DNA of 5,635 bases from Gammaproteobacteria bacterium (GTDB lineage: Bacteria; Pseudomonadota; Gammaproteobacteria; Pseudomonadales; Pseudomonadaceae), in assembly GCA_012513235.1 (NCBI GenBank), contig JAAZCO010000271.1, positions 1-5,635 of the forward strand, given 5' to 3'. The notes under the pieces were generated by a model. It made no database searches, was not told the origin of the DNA, and saw only the letters and a list, made by a program, of their open reading frames with translations. The first letter of the stretch is position 1; the number at the start of each line of letters is the position of its first letter. Both the position numbers and the translations under genes were made by a program. This document shows positions 1-4,716 of this stretch, piece after piece.

Positions 1-3
1 CAT

Positions 4-594
4 CTAAGGTACGGCAATTCCACATGCATTCAGCATGTCGCATAAACGAATTAACGGTAGTCCTACCAAGCTTGTCGCATCATCACCCTCGGTGGCACGA
101 AACAAACTCACACCTAAACCTTCCGATTTAAAGCTGCCTGCACAATCAAAGGGTTGTTCTAATTCAATATAACGCTGGATTTGTACCGCACTGAGCTGAC
201 GAAAATGCACAGTAAAGGGCACGACATCGACTTGCTCGCTCTGTGTGCGGGTATCAAGCAGCGCAAGGCCCGTGAGAAATACCACGCTGCGGCCGCTGGC
301 AGCGCTGAGTTGGCGCAGCGCACCTGCTGCATCCCCAGGCTTACCAATAATTTGCCCATCGAGTACTGCCACTTGATCTGAACCAATAATCAGATGCTGA
401 GGATAGTCCGCTGCTAATTTACGAGCTTTGCTGATGGCTAAACGTTGTACCAATGCTTCTGGGCTTTCACCTGCTAGCGCAGCTTCATCAATATCAGGGC
501 TGTGGCAGCTAAAGGGTAATTGCAGGCGCGTCAGCAGTTCGCGGCGGTAGCTGGAGCTGGAAGCCAGCACTATGGGGGGTGAATTCGCAGGCAT
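4..594 (-). CDS. yceF: YceF-type Maf family nucleoside triphosphate pyrophosphatase (probable 7-methyl-GTP pyrophosphatase)
   Basis: This 196-residue protein is a complete Maf/HAM1-like house-cleaning enzyme. The family is cytoplasmic and hydrolyses non-canonical nucleoside triphosphates to the monophosphate and pyrophosphate; the YceF branch prefers 7-methyl-GTP. Visible motifs are the N-terminal phosphate-binding SSSSYRRELL (residues 12-21), IIGSDQVAVLDG (69-80) with the catalytic-type Asp73, GKP (84-86), CAGSFKSEG (151-159) and LVGLPLIRLCDML near the C-terminus. The GSDQ form, rather than the GADT/GSDT of YhdE-type Maf, and the close match to my memory of E. coli YceF (194 aa) support the YceF assignment. 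The ATG at 592-594 is preceded by an AAGGA Shine-Dalgarno about 8 nt upstream on the minus strand. The stop TAG is at 4-6, so the gene is complete but abuts the window edge. It is divergent from ffh, and no partner gene is visible on its side. Substrate preference is inferred from family. Confidence 0.93.
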   Translation of the reverse strand: MPANSPPIVLASSSSYRRELLTRLQLPFSCHSPDIDEAALAGESPEALVQRLAISKARKLAADYPQHLIIGSDQVAVLDGQIIGKPGDAAGALRQLSAASGRSVVFLTGLALLDTRTQSEQVDVVPFTVHFRQLSAVQIQRYIELEQPFDCAGSFKSEGLGVSLFRATEGDDATSLVGLPLIRLCDMLNACGIAVP

Positions 595-666
595 GGAAAC
601 ATCCTTAATAAGTGCAATAGTTTAATGCAACTGTGCATGGGCGCTGTCGGCAGGCACAGGATCGGT

Positions 667-672
667 TATACT
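667..672 (+). promoter_or_regulatory. Candidate sigma-70 -10 box of the ffh promoter
   Basis: The sequence reads GGTTATACTCTG, with TATACT at 667-672 matching the -10 consensus in 5 of 6 positions. A weak -35 candidate CTGTCG (644-649, 3 of 6) lies 17 bp upstream. Transcription would begin near 679 and give a leader of about 90 nt before the ffh ATG at 770. I found no equally good promoter for maf on the opposite strand; TAAACT (619-624 read on minus) is a weak candidate. Confidence 0.45.
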
Positions 673-698
673 CTGCCAATTCGAGTAACAACCGCTGT

Positions 699-746
699 AC
701 AACAGTGTATTGATCAATGAGCTCAATGCATATGGCTCACTGTTGT
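699..746 (+). other. Inverted repeat / possible stem-loop in the ffh leader
   Basis: ACAACAGTG (699-707) is perfectly complementary to CACTGTTGT (738-746), enclosing 30 nt. The enclosed stretch itself holds small palindromes, ATTGATCAAT (709-718) and TGAGCTCA (718-725). If transcription starts near 679, this structure would form in the 5' leader just upstream of the GAGGG ribosome binding site (759-763). It could equally be a protein-binding region between the divergent maf and ffh genes. The arms are seen in the sequence; any function is inference. Confidence 0.4.
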
Positions 747-769
747 CGCACCCATGTTGAGGGCTTTGT

Positions 770-2149
770 ATGTTTGAAAATTTATCCGATCGCCTCGCGC
801 AAACGCTACGCCATGTTACTGGTAAGGCGCGTTTAACCGAAGACAATATCAAAGACACCTTACGTGAAGTGCGCATGGCGTTGCTTGAGGCTGATGTGGC
901 CTTGTCGGTGGTCAAAGATTTCGTCAATGCGATTCGTGATCGTGCGGTGGGCACGGAAGTGTCGCGCAGTTTGTCGCCTGGCCAAGCTTTTATTAAAATC
1001 GTTCAGGCTGAATTAGAAAGCTTGATGGGTGAGGCTAATGAAGACCTCGCTCTGAATGCAGCACCGCCTGCCGTGATTTTAATGGCTGGCTTACAAGGTG
1101 CGGGTAAAACCACCACCGTCGGCAAGTTGGCGCGCTTCTTAAAAGAGCGTAAAAAGAAAAGCGTGATGGTGGTCTCGGCTGACGTCTATCGTCCCGCGGC
1201 GATTAAACAGCTGGAAACCTTGGCCAATGAAGTCGGTGTGGTGTTTTTCCCGTCTGATATCAGTCAGAAACCACAAGATATTGCCACGGCTGCGATTAAA
1301 GAAGCCAAGCTGAAATTTATTGATGTGGTGCTGGTGGATACCGCCGGTCGTCTGGCAATTGATGCTGAGATGATGGCGGAAATCACCGAGCTGCATGCGG
1401 CGATCAATCCGATTGAGACGCTGTTTGTGGTTGATGCCATGACCGGTCAGGATGCGGCCAACACCGCTAAAGCCTTTAACGATGCGCTGCCGTTAACCGG
1501 TGTCGTGTTGACCAAGGTTGACGGTGATGCACGTGGTGGTGCGGCTTTATCTGTGCGCGCCATTACCGGTAAGCCGATTAAGTTCTTGGGTATGGGTGAA
1601 AAATCCGATGCCCTCGATCCTTTCCACCCCGACCGCATTGCTTCGCGCATTTTAGGTATGGGTGATGTTCTGAGCTTAATTGAGCAAGCCGAACAAACCA
1701 TTGATAAAGACAAAGCTGAAAAGCTCACTAAGAAGCTGAAAAAAGGTAAGGGTTTTGACCTTGAAGACTTCCGTGATCAGTTACAGCAAATGAATAAAAT
1801 GGGCGGCATGGGTGGCCTGTTAGAAAAAATGCCCAATATGGGCGGCATGAATTTAGCGCAAATGGGCGGTGCCCAAGGCGCAGCAGAGAAACAGTTTAAG
1901 CAGATGGAGTCGATCATTAATTCAATGACTCCGGCTGAGCGTCGTGATCCGGAAATTATCAGTGGTTCGCGCCGTCGCCGTATTGCCATGGGTTCAGGCA
2001 CGCAAGTGCAGGATGTGGGTCGTCTGATTAAACAGCATAAACAGATGCAAAAGATGATGAAGAAATTCACTACCAAGGGCGGCATGAGTAAGATTATGCG
2101 TGGTCTTGGTGGAATGATGCCTGGGGCAGGCGGGATGCCCAAGATGTAA
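770..2149 (+). CDS. ffh: Signal recognition particle protein Ffh (SRP54 homologue, GTPase)
   Basis: Ffh binds 4.5S RNA to form the signal recognition particle. The particle recognises signal sequences on ribosomes and docks with FtsY for co-translational delivery to the inner membrane. The 459 residues match the usual length (about 450-460). Domains in order: N-terminal helical bundle (about 1-90); G domain with P-loop GLQGAGKTT (107-115), DVYRPAA (138-144), DTAGR (190-194) and TKVD (248-251), plus GMGE (274-277); and a methionine-rich M domain from about 330 to the end. The M domain contains SGSRRRRIAMGSG (398-410), the 4.5S RNA-binding motif, and Met-Gly-Gly-rich stretches that form the flexible signal-peptide groove. 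The ATG at 770 has a GAGGG Shine-Dalgarno at 759-763 with good spacing. It is followed after 126 bp by rpsP, which seems to have its own promoter. All GTPase motifs are intact. Confidence 0.98.
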   Translation: MFENLSDRLAQTLRHVTGKARLTEDNIKDTLREVRMALLEADVALSVVKDFVNAIRDRAVGTEVSRSLSPGQAFIKIVQAELESLMGEANEDLALNAAPPAVILMAGLQGAGKTTTVGKLARFLKERKKKSVMVVSADVYRPAAIKQLETLANEVGVVFFPSDISQKPQDIATAAIKEAKLKFIDVVLVDTAGRLAIDAEMMAEITELHAAINPIETLFVVDAMTGQDAANTAKAFNDALPLTGVVLTKVDGDARGGAALSVRAITGKPIKFLGMGEKSDALDPFHPDRIASRILGMGDVLSLIEQAEQTIDKDKAEKLTKKLKKGKGFDLEDFRDQLQQMNKMGGMGGLLEKMPNMGGMNLAQMGGAQGAAEKQFKQMESIINSMTPAERRDPEIISGSRRRRIAMGSGTQVQDVGRLIKQHKQMQKMMKKFTTKGGMSKIMRGLGGMMPGAGGMPKM

Positions 2150-2198
2150 AGAAGCACTGGAGTGCAAAATAGCCCTATGCAAAGGGCGGGATAAACCT

Positions 2199-2204
2199 TA
2201 GAAT
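2199..2204 (+). promoter_or_regulatory. Candidate promoter of the rpsP-rimM-trmD-rplS operon (-10 box)
   Basis: TAGAAT at 2199-2204 matches the -10 consensus in 5 of 6 positions. It is followed by a GC-rich discriminator (GCGGCC, 2207-2212), as is common at growth-rate- and ppGpp-controlled promoters of ribosomal genes. The -35 is poor: TATGCA at 2176-2181 (3 of 6, 17-bp spacing). The predicted start is near 2211. Stringent control is inferred from the discriminator only. Confidence 0.5.
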
Positions 2205-2227
2205 ATGCGGCCTTTCGGGCCTTGCAT
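2205..2227 (+). other. Hairpin at the start of the rpsP leader
   Basis: ATGC (2205-2208) plus GGCC (2209-2212) can pair with GGCC (2218-2221) and GCAT (2224-2227). The loop is TTTCG and there is a 2-nt TT bulge on the 3' side. No run of T follows directly, so it is not a convincing terminator for ffh. It sits at or just after the predicted start of the rpsP transcript and could stabilise the 5' end, or it may be fortuitous. Confidence 0.35.
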
Positions 2228-2275
2228 GTTCTGGGTTCGTTTTGTTGGTAAAAATTCTTAAAGGAAAAAACTTTA

Positions 2276-2533
2276 ATGGTAACTATTCGTTTAGCTCGTG
2301 GTGGCTCTAAAAAGCGCCCTTTCTACCATCTGACAGTGGCTAACAGCCGCGACGCACGTGATGGCCGTTTCGTAGAGCGTATCGGTTTCTTCAACCCAGT
2401 TGCTACTGGTGGTGAAGTACGTTTGTCTGTAAACCAAGAGCGCGCTAACTACTGGTTAAGCAAAGGTGCACAGCCTTCAGAGCGCGTTGCGCAACTGTTG
2501 AAAGCTGCTACTGCAACTGAAGCAACTGCTTAA
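2276..2533 (+). CDS. rpsP: 30S ribosomal protein bS16
   Basis: This is the small ribosomal subunit protein bS16, which binds 16S rRNA early in 30S assembly. The 85 residues begin with the family signature MVTIRLARGGSKKRPFYHL and continue with the conserved VANSRDARDGRFVERIGFFNP stretch (about 22-42, partly quoted: DGRFVERIGFFNP). The C-terminus ends in an Ala/Thr-rich tail, variable in this family. An AAAGGA Shine-Dalgarno (2260-2265) lies 10 nt before the ATG. Codon use (many GGT, CGT, GTA, AAC) looks like a highly expressed gene. It is the first gene of the operon and its stop TAA (2531-2533) lies only 6 nt before the rimM ATG, which suggests coupled translation. Confidence 0.98.
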   Translation: MVTIRLARGGSKKRPFYHLTVANSRDARDGRFVERIGFFNPVATGGEVRLSVNQERANYWLSKGAQPSERVAQLLKAATATEATA

Positions 2534-2539
2534 TTGGCT

Positions 2540-3076
2540 ATGAGTATAACGTCCCCAGCCGCAGATGAACTTGTCGTTCTCGGCAAAATCGGTGCAGTGC
2601 ATGGTGTACGTGGTGAAGTGAAGGTGCATGCTTTTACTGAATCAGTTGAAAACTTGTTGGATTATCCGGTGTGGACTTTACGTCTGGGTCAGATTTTAAA
2701 GCAGGTTAAGTTGGCCAGCTGTCGTCCGCAAGGCAAAGCACTGGTAGCAAAAATCGAAGGCCTAGATGATCGTGAAATTGCACGGACATTAACCGGTTAT
2801 GAGATTTGTGTGCCGCGCAGTGAATTACCTGAGTTAGCAGATGATGAGTTTTACTGGCACCAACTTGAAGGTTTAAAGGTGATCAATCAAGACCAGCAGT
2901 TGTTTGGGATTGTTGACCATTTATTAGAGACTGGCGCGAATGATGTCTTCGTTGTTAAGCCTTGTGCTGGCAGCATTGATGATCAGGAGCGTTTACTGCC
3001 TTATACAGCGCAGTGTGTGCAGTCGGTGGATTTGACAGCAGGCGAGATGCATGTCGAATGGGATGCGGATTTTTAA
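2540..3076 (+). CDS. rimM: Ribosome maturation factor RimM
   Basis: RimM assists late maturation of the 30S head by binding ribosomal protein uS19 and the 16S 3' domain. From the ATG at 2540 the protein has 178 residues, the usual size. The N-terminal RimM barrel carries GKIGAVHGVRGEVKV (15-29). The C-terminal PRC barrel carries FYWHQLEGL (104-112), TGANDVFVV (131-139) and LLPY (152-155). In E. coli this region has a YY pair needed for uS19 binding; here it reads F104-Y105, a conservative change. A TTG at 2534, directly abutting the rpsP stop and adding two residues, is an alternative start. Neither start has a strong Shine-Dalgarno, so translation is probably coupled to rpsP. I prefer ATG. 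The stop TAA (3074-3076) shares its last A with an ATG that is out of frame with trmD. Confidence 0.95.
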   Translation: MSITSPAADELVVLGKIGAVHGVRGEVKVHAFTESVENLLDYPVWTLRLGQILKQVKLASCRPQGKALVAKIEGLDDREIARTLTGYEICVPRSELPELADDEFYWHQLEGLKVINQDQQLFGIVDHLLETGANDVFVVKPCAGSIDDQERLLPYTAQCVQSVDLTAGEMHVEWDADF

Positions 3077-3088
3077 TGAGTAAATGCT

Positions 3089-3832
3089 TTGCGCGTTGAA
3101 GTTATCAGTCTCTTTCCAGAGATGTTTGCTGCGATTACCGAGTATGGCATTACCAGTCGTGCAGTAACGCAAGGGTTGCTCGAGCTTAATTGCTGGAACC
3201 CCCGCAGCTTTACTGAAGATCGACACCAAACAGTGGATGACCGACCTTTCGGTGGTGGTCCAGGCATGGTGATGAAGATCAAGCCTCTTGAGGATGCATT
3301 AGCTGCGGCTAAGCACGCCATTGGAGGGCCGGCTAAGGTTATTTACCTGTCGCCGCAAGGCCGTCAGCTTAAACAAGACGCGGTCAGCGAACTGGCAAAG
3401 CAGGATAATTTAATTCTGATTGCAGGGCGCTATGAGGGCATTGACGAGCGTTTCATTGAAACCTACGTTGATGAAGAGTGGTCAATCGGTGATTACGTGT
3501 TGTCTGGTGGCGAGCTACCGGCCATGGTGCTGATTGATGCTGTAACGCGGTTGCTGCCTGGGGCATTAAACCATGCAGATTCCGCACAAGAAGACTCCTT
3601 TAGTGATGGCCTTCTTGACTGCCCGCATTACACGCGACCGGTTAGGTATGCAGGCAAAGATGTTCCGCAGGTGCTACTTAGTGGCAACCATGAACATATC
3701 CGGCGCTGGCGATTGCAACAAGCCTTAGGGCGTACTGCAGAGCGTCGCGCTGATCTTCTGGATAGCCGCTCGCTTTCTGGAGAAGAGAAAATGCTGTTGG
3801 ACGAGTACTTTCGTCGGCAGAACGATAGTTAA
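3089..3832 (+). CDS. trmD: tRNA (guanine-N1)-methyltransferase TrmD
   Basis: TrmD uses S-adenosylmethionine to methylate N1 of G37 next to the anticodon, preventing +1 frameshifting. The 247 residues show the SPOUT trefoil-knot motifs: YLSPQG (86-91), AGRYEGIDER (112-121) and WSIGDYVLSGGELPA (131-145), with catalytic-type Arg154 and Asp169 (in EDSF) at the numbers known for E. coli/Haemophilus TrmD. DRHQTVDDRPFGGGPGM (44-60) is also typical. The only in-frame start after the upstream TGA (3077-3079) is TTG at 3089, which gives the same N-terminal length as E. coli TrmD. There is only a weak GAG (3078-3080) as Shine-Dalgarno. A better placed ATG at 3076 (TAATG overlap with rimM) is out of frame and encodes seven codons ending at TGA 3097-3099. 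See the finding on a likely one-base insertion. The body of the gene is intact. Confidence 0.95.
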   Translation: MRVEVISLFPEMFAAITEYGITSRAVTQGLLELNCWNPRSFTEDRHQTVDDRPFGGGPGMVMKIKPLEDALAAAKHAIGGPAKVIYLSPQGRQLKQDAVSELAKQDNLILIAGRYEGIDERFIETYVDEEWSIGDYVLSGGELPAMVLIDAVTRLLPGALNHADSAQEDSFSDGLLDCPHYTRPVRYAGKDVPQVLLSGNHEHIRRWRLQQALGRTAERRADLLDSRSLSGEEKMLLDEYFRRQNDS

Positions 3833-3845
3833 TTAACGTATCGAT

Positions 3846-3866
3846 GGTGAGCCATAAGGGTTTGCC
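3846..3866 (+). other. Possible RNA hairpin ahead of rplS
   Basis: In the 48-bp gap between trmD and rplS, GGTGAGCC (3846-3853) can pair with GGTTTGCC (3859-3866) in RNA, using three G-U pairs, with a five-base loop. The hairpin ends 3 nt before the AGGAG ribosome binding site of rplS (3870-3874). It could tune bL19 translation, but the wobble pairs make it weak. No function is claimed. Confidence 0.25.
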
Positions 3867-3880
3867 TTCAGGAGCATAGA

Positions 3881-4234
3881 ATGAAAAATGCACTAATTCA
3901 GCAGATCGAAGCTGAACAGATGACTAAAGAGATCCCAGCGTTTGTTGCTGGTGATACTGTTATTGTCCAAGTTAAAGTACGTGAAGGTGATCGTCAGCGT
4001 TTACAGGCCTACGAAGGTGTTGTAATTGCTAAGCGTAACCGTGGTATCAACAGTGGTTTCACTGTTCGTAAAATTTCTAGCGGCGTAGGCGTTGAGCGTA
4101 CGTTCCAAACTTACAGCCCACTGATTGACAGCATTACTGTTAAGCGTCGTGGTGATGTTCGTAAAGCGAAACTGTACTACTTACGTGCTCTGTCTGGTAA
4201 AGCAGCACGTATTAAAGAAAAATTGGCACGTTAA
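3881..4234 (+). CDS. rplS: 50S ribosomal protein bL19
   Basis: bL19 is a large-subunit protein near the 30S-50S interface. The 117 residues match the family length (about 115-117). Conserved blocks are IQQIEAEQM (6-14), PAFVAGDTVIVQVKVREG (19-36), RLQAYEGVVIAKRNRG (40-55), TVRKISSGVGVERTF (61-75) and the basic C-terminal stretch KRRGDVRKAKLYYLRAL. The AGGAG Shine-Dalgarno (3870-3874) lies 6 nt before the ATG, stronger than those of rimM and trmD. This fits the higher dose needed for a ribosomal protein than for modification factors in the same operon. It is the last operon gene, with a terminator starting 17 nt after its stop. Confidence 0.98.
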   Translation: MKNALIQQIEAEQMTKEIPAFVAGDTVIVQVKVREGDRQRLQAYEGVVIAKRNRGINSGFTVRKISSGVGVERTFQTYSPLIDSITVKRRGDVRKAKLYYLRALSGKAARIKEKLAR

Positions 4235-4251
4235 TTCGTCCAATGTTTCAA

Positions 4252-4284
4252 AACAAGGCAGCCTACGGGCTGCTTTGTTGTTTC
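4252..4284 (+). terminator. Rho-independent terminator of the rpsP-rplS operon
   Basis: AACAAGGCAGCC (4252-4263) pairs with GGCTGCTTTGTT (4268-4279) around a TACG loop. The stem has 12 bp, including one G-U pair, and is followed by GTTTCT. The GC-rich upper stem, the T-rich 3' side and the position 17 nt after the rplS stop make this a convincing intrinsic terminator. Confidence 0.88.
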
Positions 4285-4359
4285 TGGGATATATGAAATT
4301 ATGTTTATGGCACGCTGAATGTTTATATGAGGCCTGCAAACAACATCAATGATCAATGA

Positions 4360-4459
4360 GTACCGCGCTAGTGACGCGGCAAGCGTAGCCAGGGATGGCG
4401 TAGCGCCCGAATTAGAGTCAGGATGACTCTTTGAGGGAAGAGCGCCACTAGCGCGGTAC
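4360..4459 (+). repeat. Palindromic repeat element, copy A (about 100 bp)
   Basis: The outer arms GTACCGCGCTAGTG (4360-4373) and CACTAGCGCGGTAC (4446-4459) are perfect 14-bp inverted repeats; after one mismatch the pairing continues for 3 bp. Inside lie a core starting CAAGCGTAGCCA (4380-4391), a small hairpin GCC-AGGGAT-GGC (4388-4399), and a perfect hairpin AGAGTCA-GGA-TGACTCT (4414-4430). The core aligns with copy B read on the minus strand, 30 of 34 positions identical (4380-4413 against 4603-4570). It resembles a small non-autonomous palindromic repeat or a folded RNA of about 100 nt. I do not recognise a named family and see no coding capacity. I see no obvious target-site duplication at its ends. 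Confidence 0.8.
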
Positions 4460-4473
4460 GACACGCGCATAGG

Positions 4474-4484
4474 CTGCTTCGAGA
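4474..4484 (+). repeat. Orphan arm motif between copies A and B
   Basis: CTGCTTCGAGA at 4474-4484 shares CTTCGAGA (4477-4484) with the outer arm of copy B (4526-4533, and reversed at 4613-4620). It may be a leftover of a decayed or rearranged third element, or an 8-base coincidence. Confidence 0.25.
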
Positions 4485-4522
4485 TTTTAAGAGCGTAGTG
4501 CTTGCTCAATAGTTGGCATGGC

Positions 4523-4623
4523 GTACTTCGAGACAGCTGTTTTTCCGTCGATGAGCCCGTCCGGGGCTCAACTCCGGCGCTGCGCCATCCATGGCTACGC
4601 TTGTCACAGCTATCTCGAAGTAC
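4523..4623 (-). repeat. Palindromic repeat element, copy B (about 101 bp, inverted relative to copy A)
   Basis: The outer arms GTACTTCGAGACAGCTGT (4523-4540) and ACAGCTATCTCGAAGTAC (4606-4623) pair at 17 of 18 positions. Read on the minus strand, the core CAAGCGTAGCCA (4603-4592) is identical to that of copy A. It is followed by the same small hairpin with loop ATGGAT in place of AGGGAT, and by a 7-bp hairpin TGAGCCC/GGGCTCA with loop CGGAC (4552-4570). The outer arms share only the terminal GTAC with those of copy A, yet are self-complementary, and the inner hairpin has changed on both sides. Only the structure and the core are therefore conserved. The family is unknown to me. Confidence 0.8.
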
Positions 4624-4716
4624 TTGTCGAATATATCTAGTGTTTGAGTTTCTGTAGCATGGCTCGCTTGGTTTAAACTCCAGTCATAGTGATTTTAGAA
4701 CTAAGGTGTGATTTGA

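Larger units (their letters stand above)
4285..4716. other. 432-bp non-coding region between the rplS terminator and xerD
   Basis: I see no gene here. Positions 4285-4359 are AT-rich, with an 8-bp direct repeat ATGTTTAT (4301-4308 and 4319-4326) that has no clear meaning. 4360-4459 and 4523-4623 hold the two palindromic elements described separately. 4460-4522 is a spacer containing an orphan copy of the element-B arm motif. 4624-4716 leads to xerD and must hold its promoter if xerD is transcribed on its own. I could not find a convincing -35/-10 pair there; CATAGT (4685-4690) is at best a weak -10. AAGGTG (4703-4708) is the xerD ribosome binding site. Confidence 0.7.

Noticed and set aside
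711..721. 11-base match TGATCAATGAG at 711-721 and 4350-4360
   Set aside because: It is short, lies partly in a palindrome, and flanking bases do not match; likely coincidence.
622..954. 110-residue minus-strand ORF across the ffh 5' end
   Set aside because: It covers the ffh ribosome binding site and N-terminal coding region in an opposite frame; no recognisable features.
1777..2157. 126-residue minus-strand ORF opposite the Ffh M domain
   Set aside because: It is the antisense reading of Met/Gly-rich codons, which gives an Ile/Pro/Cys-rich pseudo-protein; typical shadow.
2172..2187. GCCCT/AGGGC hairpin after ffh as a terminator
   Set aside because: The stem has only 5 bp and there is no T-run after it, so a terminator is not supported; it also overlaps the likely -35 region of rpsP.
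4125..4352. 75-residue plus-strand ORF overlapping the end of rplS
   Set aside because: It overlaps the highly conserved rplS in another frame and continues through the terminator; a shadow ORF.
4231..4509. 92-residue ORF on the minus strand over the terminator and repeat A
   Set aside because: It runs through the Rho-independent terminator and the palindromic element, has no family-like sequence I recognise, and is best explained as chance.
4360..4623. CRISPR array or tRNA gene in the rplS-xerD gap
   Set aside because: There are only two repeat copies, in opposite orientation and with unequal sequence, so not CRISPR; no tRNA arms, T-loop motif or acceptor stem can be made.
4523..4623. dif or phage attachment site next to xerD
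   Set aside because: The palindrome is far longer than the 28-bp dif with its 6-8 bp centre and lacks a recognisable XerC/XerD arm pattern; no integrated element is visible.
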